Source: JBGSMX01 sp963790405
GTDB lineage: Bacteria; Actinomycetota; Coriobacteriia; Anaerosomatales; JAGXFU01
Direction of reading: 5' to 3'
Assembly: GCA_963790405.1 (NCBI GenBank)
Contig: CAWBOJ010000005.1
Location: 186,001-250,000 of the forward strand
DNA: 64,000 bases
A program made the position numbers and the translations under genes. Each line of letters begins with the position of its first letter. Positions within the stretch are counted from its first letter, which is position 1. The notes beneath the pieces were generated by a model. The model did not search any database and was not told where the DNA came from. It was given only the letters and a program-made list of their open reading frames with translations. Below are positions 50,808-59,725 of the stretch, in pieces.

Positions 50808-50840
50808 AGGCCGTCCCGCGCGAGCGCAGGGCGGCCTTTC
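50808..50840 (+). terminator. Terminator of the NifU-domain gene
   Basis: Stem AGGCCGTCC with GGGCGGCCT plus an inner GCGC/GCGC, closed by GA, followed by TTTC. From here to 50950 nothing else is evident; the nrdJ regulatory region follows. Confidence 0.8.
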
Positions 50841-50950
50841 ATGTTGCGTCAGGTTGGCAAGAGAGTGCGCCGTTGTTCGCCGCTGGGTTGGCGTTGAAGT
50901 GCAGCGAATGGCCTTTCGGCAGAGGCATGCAGCCGTTCGTCCGGCGAACG

Positions 50951-51000
50951 TTGACGCACTATATATAGCATGCCTACACTAACAGAGCGCAATATCTGGT
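50951..51000 (+). promoter_or_regulatory. nrdJ promoter with two NrdR boxes
   Basis: TTGACG at 50951-50956, 18-base spacer, TACACT at 50975-50980. Two 14-base sites fit the NrdR box consensus ACACWATATSTWGT: GCACTATATATAGC at 50956-50969 and GCGCAATATCTGGT at 50987-51000. Their starts are 31 bases apart, three helical turns, the usual spacing of NrdR pairs. The first covers the -35/spacer and the second lies just past the -10, so NrdR should repress when bound. NrdR itself is not in the window. Confidence 0.85.
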
Positions 51001-51079
51001 AGAGGAGTCCGTAACGGGCCCTGCGGGGTCCGTTCGAGCTGGTAGACGAGGGAATCCGAGAGGGGCAGCGTTATGACCG

Positions 51080-53359
51080 ATGCCGCGCGCGCCATCGAGT
51101 ACTCGACGAGCGATCGACGATCTGCTCTCACCGAACTCGACGAAGGTGCTGCAGAAGCGATATCTCACAAAGGACGATGATGGCGACGCTTCCGAGCGGC
51201 CGAGCGACATGTTCGTCAGGGTGGCCGAGAACATTGCAGGGGCGGAGCGTGCATTCGGAGCCGATGATGTTCATGTCGCCGAGGTAGCGCGAGACTTCTA
51301 CGATCTCATGACATCTCTCGAGTTCTTGCCGAACTCTCCAACGCTGATGAATGCCGGCCGTGAGATTCAGCAGCTCTCGGCATGCTTCGTCTTGCCCGTC
51401 GAGGATTCCATGGAGTCCATCTTCGGGGCGGTTCGGGACACGGCGATGATTCACAAGTCAGGTGGCGGAACCGGCTTCTCGTTTTCGCGTCTTCGGCCTG
51501 GCGGGGACATGGTTCGATCGACGCAGGGCGTGTCAAGCGGTCCAGTCTCGTTCATGCGTGTCTTCAACCAGGCTACTGAGGCTGTGAAGCAGGGTGGAAC
51601 GCGCCGCGGCGCGAACATGGGCGTGCTGCGGATCGATCACCCCGACATCATCGAGTTCATCAAGTGCAAGGCAGACGGGGATTTCGCGAATTTCAACATC
51701 TCGGTTGCCCTGACACAGCGGTTCATGGACGCCGTCAAGGCGGGTACCGCGTACGAGTTGTACAATCCGCGCAGCGGAGACGTGATGGGCCAGCTCGATG
51801 CCCGCGAGGTCTACGATCTCATCATCGAGATGGCGTGGGCGACCGGGGATCCCGGCATCGTGTTCATCGATCGAATGAACCGGGACAATCCGACGCCGTC
51901 TCTTGGAGAGATTGAATCCACGAATCCGTGTGGCGAACAGCCGCTCCTCCCGTATGAGGCGTGCAATCTCGGTTCCGTGAATCTGTCTCGTTTTGTGACC
52001 ATTCGGGACGGACAACCGGATGTCGACTGGGATCGGCTTGGGGATGTCGTTGGCCGTGCTGTTCGGTTCCTCGACAACGTCATCGAGGTCAATCAGTATC
52101 CGCTCCCGAAGATCGACGAACTTGCACGTGGCAACCGGAAGATCGGTCTCGGCGTGATGGGTTGGGCTGACATGCTCATCAAGATGGGCACGGCCTACGA
52201 CTCCGACGAGGCCGTGTCGTTGGGCGAGAAGGTCATGGGATTCATCCAGGCGGAGGCCAAGGCTGCGTCACGCAAGCTGGCTGCAGAGCGCGGCAACTTC
52301 CCCAACTGGGAGGGGTCTATATACGATTCTCCCGATGGTGGGCCCATGCGCAACGCCACGGTGACGACAATCGCTCCGACGGGCACGCTGTCAATCATTG
52401 CGAACTGCAGTAGCGGCATCGAGCCGTTGTTCGCGGTTAGCTACATTCGCACGGTGATGGACAATGATCGGCTCGTTGAAGTGAATCCGATGTTCGAAGA
52501 GCTGGCGGTGAAGCGGAGCTTCTACTCGAGTGAGCTCATGTCGCTGATTGCGGATCACGGGTCCGTCAGGGACATCGACGAGGTGCCGGATGACATTCAG
52601 AGGGCGTTCGTCACGGCGCACGATATTGCTCCAGAATGGCACATTCGGATGCAGGCTGCGTTCCAGAAAGACACGGACAATGCAGTGTCCAAGACTGTCA
52701 ACTTTGCCAATGAGGCATCAGCCGACGACGTTCGCCGCGTGTACGATCTCGCGAACGAACTCGGAGTCAAAGGTGTGACGATCTACCGTGACGGATCGAA
52801 GCAAGGGCAGGTGCTGACCACCGGCAAGAGCGGGCAGACCGTGGACTCGGCGGCGGAGACGGCGCCTCGTCACGGCGAGATCGAGCCGCGGCCCCGTCCG
52901 GCGATCACTCAAGGTCGCACGGAGAAGATCCAGACGGGTTGCGGGAATCTGTACGTCACCGTGAACTGGGACGAGCAGGGGATGTGCGAGGTCTTCACGC
53001 AGATGGGCAAGTCGGGCGGCTGTGCGTCGAGTCAGTCGGAGGCACTGTCTCGCTTGATCTCAGTCTCGTTGCGAGCGGGAGTCGATCCGGATGCGATCAT
53101 GAAGCATCTGCGGGGCATTCGCTGCCCGAGTCCCAGTTGGACCGAGGGTGGGAAGGTTCTGTCTTGTGCGGATGGTGTCGGCATTGTCATGGAGCACGCG
53201 CTGGGATTCATCGAGACAGGAGAAGCAGGGCGCGGTGTCAGCAAATCATCAGACAGCCGTGACTACTTGTCCGGGGCGTGCCCTGAGTGCGGCAGCTCGC
53301 TCGAACACGAGAGTGGCTGCGCGGTCTGTCGTGCATGCGGCTATAGCAAGTGTGCCTAG
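51080..53359 (+). CDS. nrdJ: Adenosylcobalamin-dependent ribonucleotide reductase (class II)
   Basis: Makes deoxyribonucleotides with B12 coenzyme, so it works with or without oxygen. About 759 residues. Core motifs: NSPTLMNAGRE, STNPCGEQPLLPYEACNLGS (active-site Cys and Glu loop), APTGTLSIIANCSSGIEP. After about 610 comes a TSCPD domain (KIQTGCGNLYVTVNWDEQG) and a C-terminal Cys-rich end (CPECGSSLEHESGCAVC, then CGYSKCA). ATG 51080 is the first start in frame, but ATG 51073 has a better-placed GAGAGGGG and would need one extra base removed near 51105; the N-terminus is uncertain. dcd follows three bases later. Confidence 0.95.
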   Translation: MPRAPSSTRRAIDDLLSPNSTKVLQKRYLTKDDDGDASERPSDMFVRVAENIAGAERAFGADDVHVAEVARDFYDLMTSLEFLPNSPTLMNAGREIQQLSACFVLPVEDSMESIFGAVRDTAMIHKSGGGTGFSFSRLRPGGDMVRSTQGVSSGPVSFMRVFNQATEAVKQGGTRRGANMGVLRIDHPDIIEFIKCKADGDFANFNISVALTQRFMDAVKAGTAYELYNPRSGDVMGQLDAREVYDLIIEMAWATGDPGIVFIDRMNRDNPTPSLGEIESTNPCGEQPLLPYEACNLGSVNLSRFVTIRDGQPDVDWDRLGDVVGRAVRFLDNVIEVNQYPLPKIDELARGNRKIGLGVMGWADMLIKMGTAYDSDEAVSLGEKVMGFIQAEAKAASRKLAAERGNFPNWEGSIYDSPDGGPMRNATVTTIAPTGTLSIIANCSSGIEPLFAVSYIRTVMDNDRLVEVNPMFEELAVKRSFYSSELMSLIADHGSVRDIDEVPDDIQRAFVTAHDIAPEWHIRMQAAFQKDTDNAVSKTVNFANEASADDVRRVYDLANELGVKGVTIYRDGSKQGQVLTTGKSGQTVDSAAETAPRHGEIEPRPRPAITQGRTEKIQTGCGNLYVTVNWDEQGMCEVFTQMGKSGGCASSQSEALSRLISVSLRAGVDPDAIMKHLRGIRCPSPSWTEGGKVLSCADGVGIVMEHALGFIETGEAGRGVSKSSDSRDYLSGACPECGSSLEHESGCAVCRACGYSKCA

Positions 53360-53362
53360 AAC

Positions 53363-53929
53363 ATGGTCCTCTCTGATCACACGATCAAGGACATGATGTT
53401 GTCTGGCCGGATTCGCATCGAGCCATGCGATCCGGATGATATCCAGCCATCCAGCGTGGACTTGCACCTCGGTCCGCATTTTCAGGTGTTTCGCAACTCC
53501 CGCTACCCGTACATCGATCCGAGTCGCGAGCAGGATGGGTTGGTGGAACTTGTCAGCGCGTCGTCGGAAGAGCCGTTCGTGCTGCACCCCGGTGAGTTCG
53601 TCTTGGGCACGACGGTCGAACGCATCGTCTTGCCTGACGACCTGGTGGCGCGTCTTGAGGGCAAGAGTTCGCTCGGCCGGCTTGGCCTACTGATCCACTC
53701 GACGGCAGGGTACGTGGATCCAGGTTGGGACGGGCGTTTGACTCTGGAACTCTCGAACGTCGCCAATCTGCCCATCGTGTTGTCTCCAGGCATGGCGATC
53801 GGGCAGATATCTTTCTCCCAGATGACTACGCGAGTTGATCGCCCGTATGGGACACCCGGGCTCGGTAGCAAGTATCAGGGTCAGACCGATGTGACCCCGA
53901 GCCGCATGCATAGAGGTTTCGACAGCTGA
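53363..53929 (+). CDS. dcd: dCTP deaminase
   Basis: 188 residues. Deaminates dCTP toward dUMP/dUTP for thymidylate synthesis. LSDHTIKDMMLSGRI at the N-terminus, then ARLEGKSSLGRLGLLIHSTA and DGRLTLELSNVANLP, whose Glu is the catalytic residue. The length and SSLGRLG segment fit the group that includes bifunctional dUMP-forming enzymes; I cannot separate the two from sequence alone. It shares the NrdR-controlled transcript with nrdJ, so nucleotide supply genes are coupled. Confidence 0.94.
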   Translation: MVLSDHTIKDMMLSGRIRIEPCDPDDIQPSSVDLHLGPHFQVFRNSRYPYIDPSREQDGLVELVSASSEEPFVLHPGEFVLGTTVERIVLPDDLVARLEGKSSLGRLGLLIHSTAGYVDPGWDGRLTLELSNVANLPIVLSPGMAIGQISFSQMTTRVDRPYGTPGLGSKYQGQTDVTPSRMHRGFDS

Positions 53930-53941
53930 GGCGCTGACCTG

Positions 53942-55024
53942 CTAGAGGCCTTTGGTGACGCGGGAGACGATTCCCTGCGGGACGTATCCTGCCAGGTGTT
54001 TGCCCCAGCTCGACTCCATGAAGGGCAGCCACTTGAGCTTGCGCCGAATGTTTGCGGCGATGTGTGCGGTCGCCCGTTCATACGCGGCACCGGCGTCGCG
54101 TGGGCTGTTCTCGGCTATGGCGGTTCCCGCCAGTAGGCCAGAGTTCATCGCGTAGCTGATTCCCTCGCCCGAGGTCGGCGACATGAAGCCGCCAGCTTCT
54201 CCTGCAAGCAGGACGCGCCCAGAAGCGGGGACGACGTCTCCGGCATCGCGTACGTAGAGCGCCACGCTGGCCTCGCGCTTGATCGTCTCGCCCAATTGGG
54301 GCATCGCGGATCGCAGGATCGCCATCGTCTGATCCTGCTTCTCGTGTGGTCGCTTCGTGCGTGGGTAGTACACGGAGCCTACGATGGCCACGTCACTCTT
54401 TGGCACGATGTACGAGTAGGCATAGCAGTCACCGATGTCTCGCATGTAGATGCAGTCGAAGTACGGTTCGAGCTCACCATTGAGGTGCACGAAGTCCTGA
54501 AGTGTGACGTAGGTTGCGACGCTGCCCGCGCCCATGGTCCGACGGACCTGCGAGCGTGCGCCATCGCAACCAACCAGGTTGTTGCAGCAGACCTCGTCCA
54601 TTCCGCCATTCTTGAGGTTGACCGACACGCATCCGTTGACATCCCTGAAGCCGGTCACCGCGGTTCCACCTACGACATCAACGTTGTCTGGTAGCAGGGA
54701 CAGCAGCCAGTCGTCGAACGTGCGACGGTTGACGTTGAGAAAGCGAAGCTCCGTCGCCTTCTTGATTCCCCGGTCCCAATCCCAGTACCTGAAGTTCACG
54801 TGTCGTGGGTCGAGAATTACGTCTTCGGGTACCTCGGCGAACTCGCCGAGGAACTCCTGGGCGTACTCGTTGAGCATGCCCCCGCAGCTCTTGTCGCGCG
54901 GAAGTGAGGCCGCTTCAACGAGCAAGATAGGGCCGCGCCGGGCAGCCTTCATGGCGGCCATGACCCCTGCGGGTCCGGCGCCGACGATGACGGTGTCGTA
55001 GTCTGGTGAGTTGAGGTTTGACAC
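53942..55024 (-). CDS. Geranylgeranyl-reductase-type flavoprotein
   Basis: 360 residues. FAD site VIVGAGPAGVMAAMKAARRG at the N-terminus, CGGMLNEYA (conserved Cys), and the second FAD segment GRVLLAGEAGGFMSPTSGEG. GTG start at 55024 follows GGGAGGT. Relatives reduce isoprenoid chains of lipids or quinones; others are halogenase-like or unknown monooxygenases. The substrate here is not set by the sequence. Convergent with dcd, 12 bases apart. Confidence 0.85.
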   Translation of the reverse strand: MSNLNSPDYDTVIVGAGPAGVMAAMKAARRGPILLVEAASLPRDKSCGGMLNEYAQEFLGEFAEVPEDVILDPRHVNFRYWDWDRGIKKATELRFLNVNRRTFDDWLLSLLPDNVDVVGGTAVTGFRDVNGCVSVNLKNGGMDEVCCNNLVGCDGARSQVRRTMGAGSVATYVTLQDFVHLNGELEPYFDCIYMRDIGDCYAYSYIVPKSDVAIVGSVYYPRTKRPHEKQDQTMAILRSAMPQLGETIKREASVALYVRDAGDVVPASGRVLLAGEAGGFMSPTSGEGISYAMNSGLLAGTAIAENSPRDAGAAYERATAHIAANIRRKLKWLPFMESSWGKHLAGYVPQGIVSRVTKGL

Positions 55025-55209
55025 GTACAGGTACCTCCCATATGCACAGATACCGTGTCGGGGGCACGATTCCTGCCGGTGGCTCGACTCGGAGCCTTCA
55101 CATGATGCGGATTCTGCTGAGAACGCAGAGAGCAGCCGACCAGAGCATCGGCATCGGAGCCGTCGGACAGTGTATCATCGATGTCTACCGGCCGAGTACA
55201 GGAGGATCC

Positions 55210-55462
55210 ATGGCAAAGTGTTGGGAGACCAGGGGTTGCGACGAGGAGATGCAGGCGGATTGTCCGCATCCGAATGAACTGCAGGATCGGTGTCCGACAA
55301 AGTGCGCCTTCGCGAAGTGCGATCGGCCGCAGCACGAGATGACGACCGATCCGGAACTTGTCTTCGATCCCAGCGTCGATCGCTGCGGAGACGATCAAGG
55401 AAGAGTGCATGTACTGTGCCTTCTTCTTGCGCCAGGGCCCGCGGATCAAGAGCGAAGTCTGA
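55210..55462 (+). CDS. Small eight-cysteine protein, unknown (1 frameshift)
   Basis: About 83 residues. ATG at 55210 with ACAGGAGG four bases upstream. Cys at 4, 10, 18, 28, 32, 37, 66 and 69; the clear blocks are ETRGCDEEMQADCPHPNE, CPTKCAFAKCDRPQ, and ECMYCAFFLRQGPRI. One extra base near 55383 joins PSVDR to AETIKEECMYC. I recall similar Cys-rich short proteins in Coriobacteriia but know no function. Two groups of four Cys would suit two metal or Fe-S sites. It is divergent from the flavoprotein gene. Confidence 0.65.
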
Positions 55463-55573
55463 GCGACACCTACGTGACGCTGGCCGTCCGGTCGGGAATC
55501 AACGACTTGAGTGGGCAAGCGTGCCCGCACGGGGCGCTTGGCCTGGATGGCGGCGATGAGAGAGGTTTCGCGC

Positions 55574-55805
55574 ATGCAATCTCCGATCGAGTACTACGAC
55601 GACTGGGACGAGCTGTCCGGTCTGGTCCGTGACCTGTTCGTGGCGTCGGCGGTCACATGCTTCCTGTATGCCATGCACCGCATCGCGAGTGGAGCTGATG
55701 CTGGGCGCCCGCGTGACCGCGCTGCAGGAGTATCGCGAGGCATACGCTCCCGAGGAGCGCGAGGTGCTTATCCGCAAGATCAAGCATGGGTCGATGCGCC
55801 GATAG
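55574..55805 (+). CDS. Small helical protein, unknown (1 frameshift)
   Basis: About 76 residues. ATG at 55574 after GAGAGG, beginning MQSPIEYYDDWDELSGLVRD. An extra base near 55692 (AGTGGAGC) breaks the frame; ELMLGARVTALQEYREAYAP and EEREVLIRKIKHG then reach the stop at 55803. Highly helical with acid-base alternation. I do not recognise a family. It lies between the Cys-rich protein and the endonuclease III relative and may share their transcript. Confidence 0.5.
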
Positions 55806-55833
55806 CGGCTCATTGGCACCCAGCGATTCACGC

Positions 55834-56605
55834 GTGAACAAATCAGAGGTCGGCGCGACGCTCGTTGCCTATGGTCGCGAACTTGAGGCTGATGGCGCGG
55901 CACAGGTGGGTGGATCTTTCACGAACCACGCCGCTGCCGACGCACTGCTGCGAGAAGACCCGAATGCGTTCCTGATCGGCGCGCTCTTCACTCAAGGCAT
56001 ACCTGCCGAGCGTGCTTGGATGGCCCCATACCTACTGAGAGAACGTCTTGGCCACCTGGACGTGATGCGTCTTGCCGCGGAGCCCGAGGCAGTCCGCGAG
56101 GCGATTCAGAGGCCACCGATGCTGCACCGGTTCAAGAACACACTGCCGCGATGGGTATCCTCGGCGGCGAAAAGGGTGGTCGAAGAGTACGACGGCGATG
56201 CGTCGAACGTGTGGGCGCAGCGGGTCGCACGTTCTCGACGTGACCGAACGCCTTGCCAGATTCGATGGAATCGGACGCAAGAAATCGGTGATGGCGGTCG
56301 AGATTCTCACGCGACACCTGGGCGTGCAGCTTGCCGGTCGAGAGTGCGGACAGGTTGCCTACGACGTCCAGGTGCGAAGGGTGTTCCTGCGCACGGGGCT
56401 GATCGAGCGCGACTGCGTCGAGGATGTTGAAGCTGCGGCCTCGGAGCTGTGCCCGGAATCACCGGGCATGCTCGATCTGGCGACGTGGCTGGTGGGTCGC
56501 ACGACGTGTCGTCCTCGCGCTCCACTGTGTGACGAGTGTCGCCTCGGCGGCGCGTGTCCTCGGCGGGTGTGGTTGAACGCCGAGGGAGTTGGGTCGCGAC
56601 GCTAG
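55834..56605 (+). CDS. Endonuclease III-like HhH-GPD protein with [4Fe-4S] site (1 frameshift)
   Basis: About 256 residues. N-terminal helical domain (FTNHAAADALLREDPNAFLI), then HhH motif FDGIGRKKSVMAVEIL with the Lys used by bifunctional glycosylases, YDVQVRRVFLRTG supplying the catalytic Asp, and the C-terminal cluster loop Cys-x6-Cys-x2-Cys-x5-Cys (CRPRAPLCDECRLGGAC). An extra base near 56228 breaks the frame. GTG 55834 is the likely start; ATG 55786 would overlap the upstream gene. It differs from standard Nth, so its substrate is open. Confidence 0.8.
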
Positions 56606-56624
56606 TGTGTGACGGCGCGGTTCG

Positions 56625-57923
56625 CTACTCCATACCTCGCAAGACGAGGCCTGAGAGCAGCTTGGGGTAGAAGTAGGTCGACTTCTGCGGCATCACATCG
56701 CCTGCGAGCGAGACGGTGCGCATCTGGTCCATCCGGGTCGGGCGGAGCACGAACACGACATCGTGGTCGTCGGTCATTCCGAGCGCCTCGTGTGCATTCT
56801 TGGCGAAGGACAGACGCTCGAGTGTCTCGGGCTGGTCTGGGTGTATCCGCATGATGGGATCGAGAATCAGTTCCAGTAGCACCGTGACGTCGAGTTCCTT
56901 CCAGGCCGAAGAATGCTCGGCGCGAATTTCGGTCTCGAGATCAACGCTGTCGCGCAGGACGGCCAGACGAGGGCGATCGTCGGCGCGGGTCTTGATCAGG
57001 AATGCCGGACGGTCGTGTCCGTCAAGCGCATCGGTGGGATGCCCCTCGGGCAGGTCGCTCACGAGAAAATGGGACTCGAGCTTGGCCCAGAACTCGTCCG
57101 GATCGAAATCCTCGTAGTGGTCGGCGATGCGGTGAGTCGGCATCACGACGAGATCGGGGTCGTCCATGTTTACGAGCGCCATCATCACGAAATCGTGGTC
57201 GGGGTCGAGCCGTTCGACGCCTGCACTGGCGTCTTGCTCGCGATGGAGATCGCGGTAGGCAAGCGCGACCGTGTAGCGATGGTGACCGTCTGCGATGAAG
57301 ATGCGCGAGCCGGCAAGCGTTTGGGAGATGCGCTCGATTAGTGTGGCGTCGGTGACAGCCCATACCATGCTGACTACACCATCTAGATCGGAAGATGTCA
57401 TGACAGGTTCGGTAGACATCGCCTCTGCAAACAGCGCGGCGGTATTCTGCTCCTCGTCCTCATACAAGCCAAGGACCTGACTGAGGTTGGCATGTGTTGC
57501 CTTCGTGAGGTTGAAGCGATCTCCGAGCGCTTTGGGCAGCGTGCGCTCGTGCGGCAGCACGATGCCTTCATCGAACGCGTGCAGCTGGACCTCTGCGATG
57601 AATGCGCGGCGGCGAATCGCTTTGCCGCCTAGTTCATATCTCTGCTCGAGCACGTAGAGCGTCGGTTCCTCGTCCTGGACGAGCACACCGGTCTTTCGCC
57701 ACTCGTTCCAGCGAGTCGCGCCCGTCTCATACCGGTTGCCCGGAGTCTGAGGGTCAAGGGATCCCTCTGGGAGCTCAAGGGCAACGACGTTGTGTTCGCT
57801 CTTCGCGAGCAGCTCTTCACGCTGCTGTGGAGAGATGACGTCGTAGGGCGGTGCCGTGAATGCCGTGACATCGGCGGTGTCGCGGGCGTAGGTCCAGGAA
57901 CGAAACGGGCGGATGCGGGCCAC
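56625..57923 (-). CDS. DUF1015 family protein
   Basis: 432 residues, complete. The family pattern is clear: FTAPPYDVISPQQREEL at the N-terminus, LYVLEQRYELGGKAI, GIVLPHERTL, IFIADGHHRYTVALAYRD and the C-terminal MPQKSTYFYPKLLSGLV. GTG start at 57923 with AAGGAAGGA upstream. DUF1015 has no settled function, although family members are often near serine-synthesis genes; no such gene is near here. Conserved His (ADGHHRYT) suggests catalysis. Confidence 0.92.
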   Translation of the reverse strand: MARIRPFRSWTYARDTADVTAFTAPPYDVISPQQREELLAKSEHNVVALELPEGSLDPQTPGNRYETGATRWNEWRKTGVLVQDEEPTLYVLEQRYELGGKAIRRRAFIAEVQLHAFDEGIVLPHERTLPKALGDRFNLTKATHANLSQVLGLYEDEEQNTAALFAEAMSTEPVMTSSDLDGVVSMVWAVTDATLIERISQTLAGSRIFIADGHHRYTVALAYRDLHREQDASAGVERLDPDHDFVMMALVNMDDPDLVVMPTHRIADHYEDFDPDEFWAKLESHFLVSDLPEGHPTDALDGHDRPAFLIKTRADDRPRLAVLRDSVDLETEIRAEHSSAWKELDVTVLLELILDPIMRIHPDQPETLERLSFAKNAHEALGMTDDHDVVFVLRPTRMDQMRTVSLAGDVMPQKSTYFYPKLLSGLVLRGME

Positions 57924-58034
57924 GCGGGGTCCTTCCTTCGAGGATCAGCAATCTGAGTTCGGCCTCGCCCGGGGTCGAGTCCGGCAACCCGGGTCGGCTT
58001 GAGCTGTCAGTCTAGCGTACGAGTAAGAAGGCTT

Positions 58035-58373
58035 CTAGCCGAGAAGCGCCTTGAAGGCGACGAACGACACGAGCCCGACAAGTGTCGCGCCGAGGAAGCT
58101 GCGGCTCTTCCAGTAAGCCAGGGCAGTGGCGAGTGCCGCCCAGGTGTAGGGGCTTGAGATTGGATCGACGAAATTGCCTTCGGGTCGGAGAACCTCGAGG
58201 GTCACCAGTGCGCCCATGACGGAGACCGGAATGAACGAAAGCCACCGCATGAGCGGACGCGGGAGGTCTACCCGCGACACGATCGCTATTGGCACGAAAC
58301 GTACGGCGAAGTTCAGGATCGCCATGCCGACGATGACGGTCCATATGTACGTATCCGAGAGCGGGGGATTCAC
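58035..58373 (-). CDS. azlD: Branched-chain amino acid exporter subunit AzlD
   Basis: 112 residues, almost all membrane. Four hydrophobic helices at about 9-27, 41-60, 69-85 and 90-111. FAVRFVPIAIVSRVDLPRP and MRWLSFIPVSVMGALVTLEV match AzlD. GTG start overlaps the azlC stop by GTGA, as in the normal azlCD pair. Confidence 0.88.
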   Translation of the reverse strand: MNPPLSDTYIWTVIVGMAILNFAVRFVPIAIVSRVDLPRPLMRWLSFIPVSVMGALVTLEVLRPEGNFVDPISSPYTWAALATALAYWKSRSFLGATLVGLVSFVAFKALLG

Positions 58374-59113
58374 TGCGCCTCCTCATCCGGAAACGCAACT
58401 GCCCCGATCGTGGCTGCGGCCACGGAGGCGATGACGATGAACCAAGCGCTCGGAATCGAGATGCCGACAGAATCGAGCGCGGGCAGGGCGAGGGCAATCG
58501 CACCCGCGAGAAGGCCGATCATGACGTGCCGACGGTTCTCGGCAAGTGCGATGAGCAGAGCCGTGAACATCGCAGGCATCGCGAACTCGAAGCCCCAGCG
58601 CGAAGGGTCGCCGATGAGCGAACCCGCAGCTGCTCCGATTGTTGTGCCGAGAACCCATCCTGTCCACGCGATCGCCCCCACGGCGGCCATCGAGGTGCCG
58701 GTTGAGAGTCGGCTGCGCCTGTCGCTGATGTTCACGGCGAAGGTCTCATCGGTCAGCGTGAAGGCCAGCACCGCTTGACGGGGAAGTGTCAGACCCCTGA
58801 GATAGGGTGACAAGGTCGCGCCGAATAGAACGTAGCGCAGATTCACGACCGTTGTTGCGACAAGCACCGCAGCGATGCCTTGGCCCGCGCGAATGATGGA
58901 CAGGGCGATGAACTGACCGGCTCCAGCCAGGGCTGTGGCGGAACACATCGCCGCCTGCAGGACGCTGAACCCAAGGCTCGCGGCGATGACCCCGAAGGCT
59001 ATGCCGATGGGCATGTATCCCAGGAAGATGGGCAGTCCGAGTTGCGTGCCGCGCAGGAGTTGAGCGCGTCGGCGCGAAGGGGGTTGCGAAGAGGTGTTTG
59101 GGAGCCGTGACAC
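58370..59113 (-). CDS. azlC: Branched-chain amino acid exporter subunit AzlC
   Basis: 247 residues from GTG 59113. Family segments: LPIFLGYMPIGIAFGVIAAS, ATALAGAGQFIALSII and NLRYVLFGATLSPYLRG. About eight transmembrane helices. A longer start (GTG 59140) would place the promoter -10 inside the gene. The shorter one begins exactly where transcription should start, suggesting a leaderless message. Forms the two-part permease with AzlD. Confidence 0.88.
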   Translation of the reverse strand: MSRLPNTSSQPPSRRRAQLLRGTQLGLPIFLGYMPIGIAFGVIAASLGFSVLQAAMCSATALAGAGQFIALSIIRAGQGIAAVLVATTVVNLRYVLFGATLSPYLRGLTLPRQAVLAFTLTDETFAVNISDRRSRLSTGTSMAAVGAIAWTGWVLGTTIGAAAGSLIGDPSRWGFEFAMPAMFTALLIALAENRRHVMIGLLAGAIALALPALDSVGISIPSAWFIVIASVAAATIGAVAFPDEEAQ

Positions 59114-59120
59114 GACGGCG

Positions 59121-59150
59121 AGTGTAGCACTTGCATTCACGAAGTCCCAA
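59121..59150 (-). promoter_or_regulatory. azlCD promoter
   Basis: On the minus strand, TTGGGA (complement of 59145-59150), 18-base spacer, TACACT (complement of 59121-59126). The predicted start, seven bases past the -10, falls on the GTG at 59113. Confidence 0.5.
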
Positions 59151-59320
59151 TCGTGCGTTTGTCATGTTCAATCGACCGAGTGTCCGACAGGCATTCGAAT
59201 GGTGGCACTCTGGCCTACGGCTTGCATGGGTGTCAGTAGCGGCCCGAGAGATAGTATCTAGACAGAAACGCGGTACAATCTCAGGTGAGGGGTCCGAAAC
59301 CGCCCGAGGAGGCGAGGACG

Positions 59321-59695
59321 ATGGAGTTCGTGATTACGTGTCCCGTCGATGGCCCCGTCGAGGTCTCTCTCGAAGACGTGGACACCGTCGTTCTGCGCGA
59401 GCCCGAGCGGGCAGAGATTGTCTTCAACTGCCCTGAGTGCGGCTCCGAGATTTCGGTCGTCGTTCGCATCCCGAGTTTCCTCATGGCAGCCATCGAAGCT
59501 ATGGCCGAGGACGGCGGCGGCCACGTCGCCCCGCTTGCCAGTGTGATGGCCATGGCTGTCGAGATCGAGGACTCCGAAGTAAGCGTGGAAGACGATGAGC
59601 GATTCGACGCCTACTGCGAGTACTTCCGCCGTCAGCTCTCCGATGTAGAGACGGTGAGCGACATTCTGCGCGAGATGGGCTGCGAGGATAAGTAG
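59321..59695 (+). CDS. Small acidic protein with N-terminal zinc-ribbon-like Cys, unknown
   Basis: 124 residues. ATG at 59321 after GAGGAGG. Begins MEFVITCPVDGPVEVSLEDV, then FNCPECGSEISVVVRIPS, so three or four Cys could bind zinc. The rest is acidic and helical (IEDSEVSVEDDERFDAYCEY) and ends with DILREMGCEDK. A TACAAT at 59274-59279 could be its -10. I do not recognise a family; a protein-interaction adapter is possible. Confidence 0.75.
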   Translation: MEFVITCPVDGPVEVSLEDVDTVVLREPERAEIVFNCPECGSEISVVVRIPSFLMAAIEAMAEDGGGHVAPLASVMAMAVEIEDSEVSVEDDERFDAYCEYFRRQLSDVETVSDILREMGCEDK

Positions 59696-59725
59696 TCGGT
59701 TCCGACGCGCGTTTGGCGACTTGGG

